Source of the DNA: Ectopseudomonas composti
Lineage (GTDB): Bacteria > Pseudomonadota > Gammaproteobacteria > Pseudomonadales > Pseudomonadaceae
Direction: 5' to 3'
DNA length: 9,296 nt
Assembly: GCA_946886245.1 (NCBI GenBank)
Contig: CAMPIF010000138.1
Coordinates: 1-9,296 of the forward strand
Of the stretch, positions 1 through 6,000 are shown one piece after another (within the stretch, counting starts at the first letter, position 1; each line of letters opens with the position of its first letter). The translations under genes were made by a program, and so were the position numbers. The notes below the pieces were generated by a model. It ran no database searches, had not been told where the DNA came from, and was given only the letters and a program-made list of their open reading frames with translations.

Positions 1-337
1 CCCAATAACCGCCCCAGCCACCGCCGTACTGGGTGGTGACCTGATCCTGGCGCTCGTCGACGATCAGCACGCTCTGGACTTTCAGGTCACCCTGACCATC
101 GGCCGCCTGGCGCAGGCCGCGCTGGTCGAGCTGTTCGGCGACGGCCTGGCTGATGCGCGCCTCGGTGATATCGCTCTTCAGGCGCGCGTCATTGGGTTGG
201 TAGGCGAGCTTGTCGTCCATCCAGCTCCAGCTGCGGTAGGCGCCGAAATCGCGGCTGGGGTCGAAGTCGCGCTCCAGGCTGACGCTGGCGCAGCCACTGA
301 GCAGCAAGGCCACGATCAGGTAGGACAGGTTACGCAT
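1..337 (-). CDS. DUF4136 lipoprotein, partial (C-terminus beyond the left edge)
   Basis: The 112 visible codons start MRNLSYLIVALLLSGC. This is a short hydrophobic signal peptide ending in a lipobox (LSGC), so Cys16 should be lipidated and the mature protein anchored in a membrane, probably the outer one. After the anchor comes the DUF4136 signature: a D-F-x-x-Y-R-S-W-S-W-M-D stretch near residues 28-41, then a region resembling LDQRGLR. The visible part ends in a Gly/Trp/Tyr-rich stretch. An AGGAG Shine-Dalgarno (complement of 341-350) precedes the ATG. The gene lies only 21 bases after the stop of a second DUF4136 lipoprotein, so the two are very likely co-transcribed and arose by duplication. 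No enzymatic function is known for DUF4136; the role is unknown. The family call is confident, the function is not. Confidence 0.85.
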   Translation of the reverse strand, partial: MRNLSYLIVALLLSGCASVSLERDFDPSRDFGAYRSWSWMDDKLAYQPNDARLKSDITEARISQAVAEQLDQRGLRQAADGQGDLKVQSVLIVDERQDQVTTQYGGGWGGYW

Positions 338-358
338 GATGCTCTCCTGGGCAGTCGA

Positions 359-940
359 TCAATAAGGGGGATAGCCGTCCAGCGCGCTGCGGATGGCCGC
401 GCGCATGGCGTCGGCCTGCGCCGCCTGGTCCTTGCCGGCCACGGCTTCGCCGCTACCTGACCAGACCACCTGGCGGTCGCGTGGGTCGATCAGTTCGATG
501 CGTACCACCGCCACTTTCTGTTCGTAGGTGCGCACGATAGGAACGCTACCGTAGGCGCCGTAGTGGCGGTCCCAGTGGCTGCCGGTGCCGTAGTAGCCAC
601 CGACGTTGTCCTGATACTGGTGCAGGCGGGTTTCCTGGCTGATCCGGGCGTTGACCAGCACATCGCCAGGACCCTTGAGTGCCGGGCGCAGGCCGTACTG
701 GTCGAGGCCGGCGCTGACGCTGTCGGCCAGTTGATCACCACCAGGCGCACGGCCATCGAGCCAACTCCAGCTGCGGTAGCGACCGTAGTCGCGTGGCGCA
801 GCGGGATAGGCGCTGTGGTCGAAGGTCGTCGCCGCGCCAGGCGGTGCCGGTGGCATCGGCAGCGATTCGGCCTGGTAAGGGTTCTGGCTCTGGCAGGCGG
901 CCAGCAGCGGCAGCATGAGTATGGCTATGGCGGTGCGCAT
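359..940 (-). CDS. DUF4136 domain lipoprotein
   Basis: Predicted 193-residue lipoprotein. The signal peptide [16 protein letters not shown] carries a LAAC lipobox with Cys16 as the lipidated residue. A Pro/Ala-rich linker follows, then the DUF4136 domain from about residue 50 with [12 protein letters not shown], a LDQYGLR segment, and a Tyr/Gly-rich central loop. The C-terminal part contains a [20 protein letters not shown] strand pattern and ends ALDGYPPY, like the FPP ending common in this family. An in-frame ATG nine codons upstream (at 967) was rejected: it would put a charged MSRATTETT stretch before the signal peptide, whereas the ATG at 940 has a GGAG at 947-950 with six bases of spacing. 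The gene is first in a pair with the paralogous lipoprotein downstream and 86 bases after cmoM. Function unknown; an envelope location is inferred from the lipobox. Confidence 0.85.
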   Translation of the reverse strand: MRTAIAILMLPLLAACQSQNPYQAESLPMPPAPPGAATTFDHSAYPAAPRDYGRYRSWSWLDGRAPGGDQLADSVSAGLDQYGLRPALKGPGDVLVNARISQETRLHQYQDNVGGYYGTGSHWDRHYGAYGSVPIVRTYEQKVAVVRIELIDPRDRQVVWSGSGEAVAGKDQAAQADAMRAAIRSALDGYPPY

Positions 941-946
941 GGTCGT

Positions 947-950
947 CTCC
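947..950 (-). promoter_or_regulatory. Shine-Dalgarno GGAG that fixes the lipoprotein start at 940
   Basis: On the minus strand GGAG lies six bases before the ATG at 940. This supports the shorter reading frame with a proper lipoprotein signal peptide over the in-frame ATG at 967. Confidence 0.65.
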
Positions 951-980
951 GTGGTCGCGCGCGACATCCCCGATGGCTTC

Positions 981-1010
981 AGGCTACGCCGGACTGTCGG
1001 CTTCGTCCAA
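981..1010 (-). promoter_or_regulatory. candidate sigma-70 promoter for the lipoprotein pair
   Basis: Minus strand: TTGGAC (complement of 1005-1010) and TAGCCT (complement of 981-986) are separated by 18 bases in the 86-base gap between cmoM and the first lipoprotein gene. The -10 keeps the first, second and last bases of the consensus. The upstream hexamer lies inside the gap and would give a leader of about 34 bases. The match is weak; read-through from cmoM is an alternative. Confidence 0.25.
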
Positions 1011-1026
1011 CGCCTGCGCCACGGTT

Positions 1027-1776
1027 TCAGCGTGGTCGGCAGATCCAGTGCAGGTAGCGGCCGAGCCCCTCGAAGCTGGGGTGGCGGCGGTGCGCCAGTT
1101 CCATTTCCAGTAAGTCGATCAGCTCGGCCTTGGCCTGGAATTGCTGCGGCATGTAATCGTGGAACACGCGCACGCCGCTGCGGCTTTCGATCTGCCAGTG
1201 GGCGACGAGTTGCGTGGCCAGTTCGCGTGGGTCTACCGGTTGTTGTGGTGTCAGGCTCTGTTTCTCACCGGCGAAGTGTTCCTTGCGCAGCTTGCGAAAA
1301 TGACCCTTGAGCAGGTTGCGGTAGATCAGCGCGTCCTTGTTATAGAAGGCCAGCGACAGCCAGCCATTGCTTGCAGTCAGCTGGTGCAACACCGGCAGGA
1401 TGGCCGCCGGCTCGGCCAGCCACTCCAGTACGGCGTGACATAGCACCAGATCGAAGGGCTCTTGCAGCTGGCCGAGCAGTTCCTGCCAGGGCGCCTGGAT
1501 GAAGGTGGCGTTCTGTCCGGCTTCGGCGAAGCGCTGGCGTGCACCTTCGAGCATGGGTTCGGCGGGTTCGGCCAGAGTGACCTGGTGACCACGCTGGGCC
1601 AGCCACAGACTCATGTGACCCAGGCCGGCGCCGACGTCCAGCACCCGCAGCGGGCGATCCGGCAGCGCCTCGGCCAGGTCGGCCTGCAGCACCGCGAGGC
1701 GAATGGCACCCTTGGCGCCGCCGTAGATCTTCTCGGCGAAGCGGGTGGCGAGTTCGTCGAAGTGGCGGTCGCTCAT
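1027..1776 (-). CDS. cmoM: tRNA 5-carboxymethoxyuridine methyltransferase CmoM
   Basis: 249-residue class I SAM-dependent methyltransferase. CmoM converts 5-carboxymethoxyuridine at tRNA wobble position 34 to its methyl ester (mcmo5U), which aids decoding of several synonymous codons in the cytoplasm. SAM-binding motif I is [12 protein letters not shown] at residues 45-56, followed by the acidic post-I segment LAEPAEPML (68-76) and motif [10 protein letters not shown] (111-120). Family-specific signs are the N-terminal [24 protein letters not shown] at 144-146, GVRVFHDY at 201-208 and the C-terminal [12 protein letters not shown]. All resemble my recollection of E. coli CmoM (formerly SmtA/YcbJ group), and the length fits. 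Its ATG overlaps the stop of the upstream MazG-like gene (ATGA), so translation is probably coupled. The cmoA and cmoB partners that make the substrate are not in this window. Confidence 0.88.
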   Translation of the reverse strand: MSDRHFDELATRFAEKIYGGAKGAIRLAVLQADLAEALPDRPLRVLDVGAGLGHMSLWLAQRGHQVTLAEPAEPMLEGARQRFAEAGQNATFIQAPWQELLGQLQEPFDLVLCHAVLEWLAEPAAILPVLHQLTASNGWLSLAFYNKDALIYRNLLKGHFRKLRKEHFAGEKQSLTPQQPVDPRELATQLVAHWQIESRSGVRVFHDYMPQQFQAKAELIDLLEMELAHRRHPSFEGLGRYLHWICRPR

Positions 1777-2078
1777 TTGAGGAAGCGCCGTTCGTTGTCG
1801 GCGAGCTTGTCGAGCACCGCCTGGTTCATGTCGAGGCCCAGCTCACTGCACAGTTGCAGGAGATAGAGCAGTACGTCGGCCACCTCCTGGCCGGCATGGG
1901 CGAGCTGATCGGCAGGCAACTGGCGGGACTGCTCCTCGCTCAGCCACTGGAAGATTTCCACCAGCTCGGCCATCTCCACGCTAGCGGCCATGACCAGGTT
2001 CTTCGGGCTTTGGTAACGACGCCAGTCGTTGTGATCGCGAATGGCGTGCATGCGGGCGGTGAGTTCGGCGAGGTTCAT
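1773..2078 (-). CDS. MazG-like nucleotide pyrophosphohydrolase (RS21-C6/DCTPP1 type)
   Basis: Small all-alpha NTP pyrophosphohydrolase of 101 residues, expected to hydrolyse a (d)NTP to the monophosphate and pyrophosphate; relatives such as mammalian DCTPP1 prefer dCTP and modified dCTP. The metal-binding pattern is intact: E35-x-x-E38 in SVEMAELVEIFQW and E65-x-x-D68 in EVADVLLYLLQL. HNDWRRYQSPKNLVMA (residues 16-31) and K-LADNERRF near the C-terminus are also typical of the family. I chose the ATG at 2078 because a GGAG (complement of 2086-2089) sits seven bases upstream; the in-frame ATG at 2102 would add only MRLERSRT from the leader hairpin. It is followed by cmoM with a 4-base overlap, an operon of nucleotide-pool cleaning and tRNA modification. 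The exact substrate cannot be told from sequence. Confidence 0.85.
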   Translation of the reverse strand: MNLAELTARMHAIRDHNDWRRYQSPKNLVMAASVEMAELVEIFQWLSEEQSRQLPADQLAHAGQEVADVLLYLLQLCSELGLDMNQAVLDKLADNERRFLK

Positions 2079-2085
2079 GGTGCGG

Positions 2086-2118
2086 CTCCGTTCGAGCCGC
2101 ATAGCTTCGGCTCGAACG
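2086..2118 (-). promoter_or_regulatory. leader hairpin next to the Shine-Dalgarno of the MazG-like gene
   Basis: A perfect 11-base inverted repeat (CGTTCGAGCCG at 2089-2099 and CGGCTCGAACG at 2108-2118) with an 8-base loop ends at the Shine-Dalgarno GGAG (complement of 2086-2089). If transcribed it would form a stable stem touching the ribosome binding site and could limit initiation. The structure is seen directly; the regulatory role is inferred. Confidence 0.5.
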
Positions 2119-2156
2119 ACGTGCGCTGCAAGTTACGGAGTGGTTTTTGTCTGTGC

Positions 2157-2221
2157 GTAGGAGCGGCTTCAGCCGCGATCCATTTCGCGGTTGAAGCGCA
2201 ATGCCGCCCAGCCGCTCCTAC
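2157..2221. repeat. REP-like palindromic element downstream of the MaoC gene
   Basis: The 65-base element has perfect 12-base outer arms (GTAGGAGCGGCT at 2157-2168 and its complement at 2210-2221). It also has an inner near-perfect 13-base pairing (2166-2178 with 2185-2197, one G/T difference). Each arm region holds the GGCT-NN-AGCC mini-palindrome typical of Pseudomonas REP sequences. It begins 13 bases beyond the MaoC stop codon, the usual 3'-end location of REPs. Its left 22 bases match another element at 7387-7408 in 19 of 22 positions, showing that a dispersed family is present. It has no T-tract, so it is not a classical terminator. Confidence 0.75.
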
Positions 2222-2233
2222 CGGAAGTGGAGA

Positions 2234-3091
2234 TCAGCTTTCCAGCGGCTGCCAGCTCCCGGCCATATGCGCTATGTCGCCCTCGCCGATCAGGCGGAAC
2301 TGGCCGCTGGCGGCAGACTCGCTGGCCTGCAGGGCAACGTGGGTGGGCAGCAACACGGGTTTCTGGAAGCGTACCTCCACCTCGTAGCCGCTCGGCGGCA
2401 GGTGCGCGTGCAGGGCTGACAGGCTGCGCGCCTTGTTCCACAGGCCATGGGCGATGGCGCGCGGGAAGCCGAACAGGCGGGCCGTCATGGCGAACAGGTG
2501 GATCGGGTTGTAGTCGCCGGCCACGCGCGCATAGCGCCGGCCAGTGTCGGCGGGGGCCGCCCAGTCGGTCAGTGGCGACAGCTCCAGCGGCTCTTGCTCG
2601 GCACCGGGCTGCGCCTGCCCTTCGAGACGCAAGGCGCGGCAGAGGATGCGGCTATCACCTTGCCAGAGCAGGCCGAGTTGGTCTTCCAGTCGGGTGATCA
2701 GGCTGAAGGTGGCGCCCTTGTCGTGCGGTTGCAGATCGGCGACCTGCACGCTGATCTGGAACGGCCCCAGCCCACCCAGCGGACGCAACACACGGATACG
2801 ATTCTCTAGATGCACCAGGCCCAGCAGCGGGAAGGGAAAGCGGCGGTCGGTGAGCAACTTCATCTGCAGGCCGAAAGCGAGCACGTGCGGATAGACAGGT
2901 GGCAGGTACGGGCTGTCTGCGATGGCGCAGACCTGGCGATAGCGCGCGAGGTGCTTCGGGTCCGCCTCCACGCGGCAGCGCAGACCGATGTCGGGCAGTT
3001 GGCGGCCAGTCACCTTGCGGCGCAGGGCTGCGCGCAGGAACAGACCGGGCAGAGCCGGTGGTGCATCGAGATCGAGCCAGTCGATGGCCAT
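2234..3091 (-). CDS. MaoC-like (R)-specific enoyl-CoA/acyl hydratase, HtdX type
   Basis: 285-residue double hot-dog hydratase, predicted to interconvert trans-2-enoyl thioesters and (3R)-hydroxyacyl thioesters in the cytoplasm. The C-terminal half carries the hydratase-2 motif YARVAGDYNPIH, with catalytic Asp193 and His198, followed by AIAHGLWNKARSL (212-224) corresponding to the conserved AHG helix. The N-terminal half lacks the motif and should be a degenerate hot-dog that shapes the acyl tunnel, as in other long MaoC proteins. Length and layout match mycobacterial HtdX (about 280 residues). An AAGGAG lies eight bases before the ATG. It diverges from an AraC-family regulator gene and belongs with the FabG4-type reductase and thiolase farther right. 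Substrate chain length, and CoA versus ACP, cannot be read from the sequence. Confidence 0.85.
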   Translation of the reverse strand: MAIDWLDLDAPPALPGLFLRAALRRKVTGRQLPDIGLRCRVEADPKHLARYRQVCAIADSPYLPPVYPHVLAFGLQMKLLTDRRFPFPLLGLVHLENRIRVLRPLGGLGPFQISVQVADLQPHDKGATFSLITRLEDQLGLLWQGDSRILCRALRLEGQAQPGAEQEPLELSPLTDWAAPADTGRRYARVAGDYNPIHLFAMTARLFGFPRAIAHGLWNKARSLSALHAHLPPSGYEVEVRFQKPVLLPTHVALQASESAASGQFRLIGEGDIAHMAGSWQPLES

Positions 3092-3280
3092 TGGCGAACT
3101 CCTTGGCGAATGAATGTCTGCAGCTTAACCCTCAGACCCGCGCTGACATTGGCTGTTCTGCCCAGCACGTACGCAGGGCAGTCAATCGTTCTGATGCGCG
3201 GTTTGCGCGCGGCGGCTCGCTGCCCCTAAGATGGCGCCGTTCACGAGTAATGCTCACTAATAAGAAGAACAGCAGGAATC
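3092..3280. promoter_or_regulatory. divergent control region between hydratase and AraC-type regulator
   Basis: This 189-base spacer must hold promoters for both genes. It contains an imperfect 24-base palindrome at 3158-3181 and a candidate plus-strand promoter nearer the regulator. By analogy with other AraC-family loci the regulator may act here; that is inference. Confidence 0.5.
3203..3232 (+). promoter_or_regulatory. candidate promoter of the AraC-type regulator
   Basis: TTGCGC at 3203-3208 and TAAGAT at 3227-3232 are 18 bases apart, about 50 bases before the regulator ATG. TAAGAT is a good -10 match (five of six to TATAAT allowing one change at position 3 and one at position 5 is weaker, so treat it as approximate); the -35 keeps TTG only. 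Confidence 0.3.
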
Positions 3281-4273
3281 ATGCGTGATCTGACCGACGA
3301 TGTGGCGCTGATGCGCCCGGTAATCGATGCCCTGCGTGCCAGCGGAACCGATCCCGACCGCGTGCTGGTGCGTGTTGGCCTGCCTCCTGGCGGGCTGCCG
3401 GCTGGCCGTTTTCCCCATGCGGCCCAGGCGGCGTTCTGGAAGGCCGCCAGCGAAGAGTGCGGCGAGGAGCACGTCGGGCTGTACCTGGCCCAGCATCTGC
3501 CTGCTTTCCATGGCCTGCTTCTGGAATACCTTTTTCTCTCCAGCGAAACCTTTGGCGCGGGCCTGCGCCATGCGCTGCGCTACGTACGCCTGCTCTCCGA
3601 CACCCTCAATGCGCACTTGCATGTGGACGGCGACATGGCCGTGCTGACGCTGGGCCTGCAAGCCGATACGCCGCGCCATTTTCCGGAGATGTTGGCGGGC
3701 GCGGTGATCCGTCTGTTCGCGGCCTTGACCGAAAACGATTTTCGCCCGCGTGAAGTGCGTTTCATGCATGCCGAAGGCGCATCCGCTGAGCGCTATCTGG
3801 CGGTTTATGGTTGCCCGGTGCGCCTCGGCGCCGAGGACTGCGCACTACTGTTCGATGCTGCGGTGCTGGACAAGGTCTCGCGCCACGCCGCACCGGAATT
3901 GTTGCGTATGCACGAGTCGCTGGCGCGGCGGCAATTGGCGGAGGTGGAGAGGCTGGACCTGGTGCGCCAGGTGCGTGAGCTGATTGCCGAACTGTTGGTC
4001 GATGGTGGCGCCACCCTGGAGCAGGTGGCGGCGCGCTTGAACATGCCGGCGCGGCGCCTGCGCGAGCGCCTGGCCATGGCCGGTGTGCGCTTCAATGATC
4101 TGATCACCGATTACCGCTGCCGCCTGGCCAAGGAGCTGTTGCTCAAGACCGACGAGCGCATCGAAGTGATAGTCGAGCGTACCGGCTTCTCCGAGCCGAG
4201 CACCTTCTACCGCGCGTTCAAGCGCTGGGTCGGGGAAACACCGGTGGAGTTTCGCAAGCGCGGCAAGGCGTGA
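3281..4273 (+). CDS. AraC-family transcriptional regulator (Arabinose_bd N-domain)
   Basis: 330-residue DNA-binding regulator. Residues from about 20 to 205 resemble the N-terminal 'Arabinose_bd' sensing domain found in OruR/ArgR-like AraC regulators of Pseudomonas (for example LYLAQHLPAFHGLLLEYLFLSSETFGAGL at 67-95). The C-terminal AraC/XylS domain has two helix-turn-helix units: TLEQVAARLNMPARRLRERLAMAG (245-268) and RIEVIVERTGFSEPSTFYRAFKRWVGETPVEFR (293-325), the second being the family signature. The ATG at 3281 is preceded by AGGAA. It lies between the divergent hydratase and the convergent FabG4-type reductase, so it is the obvious candidate controller of the acyl module, possibly responding to a fatty-acyl compound. 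Ligand, and activator versus repressor role, are unknown. Confidence 0.88.
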   Translation: MRDLTDDVALMRPVIDALRASGTDPDRVLVRVGLPPGGLPAGRFPHAAQAAFWKAASEECGEEHVGLYLAQHLPAFHGLLLEYLFLSSETFGAGLRHALRYVRLLSDTLNAHLHVDGDMAVLTLGLQADTPRHFPEMLAGAVIRLFAALTENDFRPREVRFMHAEGASAERYLAVYGCPVRLGAEDCALLFDAAVLDKVSRHAAPELLRMHESLARRQLAEVERLDLVRQVRELIAELLVDGGATLEQVAARLNMPARRLRERLAMAGVRFNDLITDYRCRLAKELLLKTDERIEVIVERTGFSEPSTFYRAFKRWVGETPVEFRKRGKA

Positions 4274-4280
4274 CGCCGCA

Positions 4281-4345
4281 GGGTGCGCCGCGCGCACCGT
4301 GCACCCACCGGATTAATGGATGGCCTCGGTGCGCGCGGCGCACCC
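4281..4345. repeat. perfect 19-base inverted repeat (REP-like) between convergent genes
   Basis: GGGTGCGCCGCGCGCACCG at 4281-4299 is exactly complementary to 4327-4345, with a 27-base loop. Each arm also contains its own palindrome (GGTGCGC-CGC-GCGCACC), so two small hairpins or one long one can form. It sits between the convergent ends of the AraC-type gene (stop 4273) and the reductase gene (stop 4414). The absence of a T-tract argues against a classical terminator, but a stem this strong could block converging transcripts or protect 3' ends. From memory, similar GGTGCGC/GCGCACC palindromes are common in some Pseudomonas genomes; that needs a genome search. Confidence 0.75.
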
Positions 4346-4413
4346 TACACCAAATGCCCTGGCAGTTGGGTGGGCCGGGCGGCGATCCGCTTCAGCCCAC
4401 CAGCCCAACGGTC

Positions 4414-5769
4414 TCAGGCACCGAGCAGACTCTGCCCGCACACGCGCAGCACCTGCGCGCTCACCGCGCCCGAGCCCGGCTGGGCGAACCAGGCCACGGC
4501 TTCGGCGACGTCCTGCGGCAGGCCGCCCTGGCTCATGGAGTTCATCCGTCGGCCGGCTTCGCGGATGCCCAGCGGAATGGCGGCGGTCATCTGGGTTTCG
4601 ATGAAACCGGGGGCCACCGCGTTGATGCTGATGCCTTTCTTCGCCAGTGCCGGCGCCCAGGCCTGAGCCAGGCCGATCACGCCAGCCTTGCTCACTGCGT
4701 AGTTGGTCTGGCCCATATTGCCGGCAATGCCGCTGATCGAGGCGATCAGCACCACGCGGCCGTTGTCGTGCAGCTTGTCGGCGTCCAGCAGCGCCTGGGT
4801 CAGCACCTGCGGCGCCTTGAGGTTGACGTCGATTACCGAGTTCCAGAACGCGTCGCTCATCTTCGCCAGGGTCTTGTCGCGGGTGATGCCGGCGTTGTGC
4901 ACGACGATGTCGAGGCCGTCGGGCAACGCCTCGACCAGGCACTGCGGCGCATCGTCGGCGCAGATATCCAGGATCACCGCGCGCCCGCCCAGGCGTGCCG
5001 CCAGCGCCTGCAGCGCATCGGCAGCCTGTGGCACATCGAGCAGCACGACCTCGGCGCCGTCACGGGCGAGCACTTCTGCGATGGACGCGCCGATACCGCG
5101 TGAGGCGCCAGTGACCAGCGCCTTCTTGCCAGCCAATGGGCGTGTCCAGTCCCTGACCTGTTCGCCGCAGGCGCCGAGATGCAGCACCTGACCGGAGACG
5201 TAGGCGCTTTTCGGCGAGAGGAAGAAGCGCAGCGCGCCTTCCAGTTGCTGCTCGCCACCCTTGCCGACATAGAGCAATTGCACGCTGCCACCGCGACGGA
5301 TTTCCTTGCCCAGCGAGCGGGTAAAACCTTCCAGTGAACGCTGCACGCTGGCGGCGATCGGGTCTTTGAGTGATTCGGGCGCACGCCCCAGCACCACCAC
5401 GCGAGGGCTATTGGCCAACCCCTTGAAGGTGGGCTGGAAGAAGTCGCGCAGCTCGATCAGCTGCTCGAAACGGGTCAGGTGGCTGGCGTCGAATACCAGC
5501 GCCTTGAGTTTGGGGCTGTGCTCGGCGGTCCAGCGGGGCAGATCGAGCTGTCCGTCGCGAGCTGAGAACAATTGATCGGTGAGCTTGTTGGCGAAGGGCA
5601 TCACGGCCTGGAGCAGTTCGCCTTCACCACCCAGCAGCAGGGCGCCGTCCACCGGTCGCACGCGGCCAGCCATCCAGCGTTCCAGGCGCACAGGCGCCGG
5701 CAGGCCGAGGGCGCCAACCAGGCGGCGGCCGGTGGAGGAGTTGGCGAAAGCGAGGTAACGATCGGACAT
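4414..5769 (-). CDS. 3-oxoacyl thioester reductase, FabG4-type (high-molecular-weight FabG)
   Basis: 451-residue two-domain short-chain dehydrogenase/reductase, predicted to reduce 3-oxoacyl-CoA/ACP to the (3R)-hydroxyacyl form. Residues 1-205 form an N-terminal domain without nucleotide-binding or catalytic motifs. From 211 comes a complete ketoreductase: TGASRGIG (220-227) for the cofactor, HNAG (291-294), and the tetrad Asn316, Ser344, Tyr357, Lys361 in DVNLK and SISGIAGNMGQTNYAVSK, then NAVAPGFIETQMT. An Asp (D245) at the end of beta-2 (VVLLDVP) favours NADH over NADPH. Length and organisation match M. tuberculosis FabG4 (about 454 residues), unlike the ~245 residues of housekeeping FabG. 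The ATG at 5769 has AGGAG six bases upstream; the frame stays open far upstream, but only as antisense of the thiolase. It diverges from the thiolase gene. Confidence 0.88.
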   Translation of the reverse strand: MSDRYLAFANSSTGRRLVGALGLPAPVRLERWMAGRVRPVDGALLLGGEGELLQAVMPFANKLTDQLFSARDGQLDLPRWTAEHSPKLKALVFDASHLTRFEQLIELRDFFQPTFKGLANSPRVVVLGRAPESLKDPIAASVQRSLEGFTRSLGKEIRRGGSVQLLYVGKGGEQQLEGALRFFLSPKSAYVSGQVLHLGACGEQVRDWTRPLAGKKALVTGASRGIGASIAEVLARDGAEVVLLDVPQAADALQALAARLGGRAVILDICADDAPQCLVEALPDGLDIVVHNAGITRDKTLAKMSDAFWNSVIDVNLKAPQVLTQALLDADKLHDNGRVVLIASISGIAGNMGQTNYAVSKAGVIGLAQAWAPALAKKGISINAVAPGFIETQMTAAIPLGIREAGRRMNSMSQGGLPQDVAEAVAWFAQPGSGAVSAQVLRVCGQSLLGA

Positions 5770-5775
5770 GAAGGG

Positions 5776-5780
5776 CTCCT
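5776..5780 (-). promoter_or_regulatory. Shine-Dalgarno AGGAG that fixes the reductase start at 5769
   Basis: AGGAG on the minus strand lies six bases before the ATG at 5769. It decides the start, because the reading frame remains open for about 460 codons farther upstream. Confidence 0.7.
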
Positions 5781-5803
5781 GCGGGCGAATCGAAAGTCGT
5801 GTC

Positions 5804-5831
5804 ACTGTACGCGGCGACAGGCAAAGCGCAA
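5804..5831 (-). promoter_or_regulatory. candidate promoter of the FabG4-type reductase
   Basis: Minus strand: TTGCGC (complement of 5826-5831), 16 bases, then TACAGT (complement of 5804-5809), giving a leader of roughly 28 bases. The TACAGT is followed by GACA, closely mirroring the plus-strand TACAGTGTCA before the thiolase. Confidence 0.35.
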
Positions 5832-5887
5832 TTGACCCTGTTGCCTCACGCGCCGGCAAGGCGGCCAATGTTCGCGGCCTGCCGAGG

Positions 5888-5916
5888 TTTAGCCTGTGCG
5901 GCCAGAAGGCTACAGT
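5888..5916 (+). promoter_or_regulatory. candidate promoter of the thiolase gene
   Basis: TTTAGC at 5888-5893 and TACAGT at 5911-5916 are 17 bases apart, about 85 bases before the thiolase ATG. The -35 is poor, which would fit a promoter needing an activator such as the nearby AraC-type protein, but that is inference. Confidence 0.3.
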
Positions 5917-6000
5917 GTCAGTCTCATGTTTCTGGGAACTGGCGGACGGGCAATAGTTCGCCACAGGTTTCTTCGATTTCTCGACCAGCAAGGAGTCCCC

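Noticed and set aside
359..967. Lipoprotein start at the upstream ATG at 967
   Set aside because: It would bury the signal peptide behind nine polar residues and lacks the well-placed GGAG that the ATG at 940 has.
4270..5103. Long plus-strand open frames opposite the reductase gene
   Set aside because: Their translations are His/Arg/Gln-rich without motifs, while the minus strand encodes a complete ketoreductase. They are GC-driven shadows.
3140..5875. Shared GCCAATGT octamer in the two divergent regions (complement near 3146-3153 and plus near 5864-5871) as a common operator
   Set aside because: One shared 8-base word between two regions of about 200 bases, counting both strands, is expected by chance.
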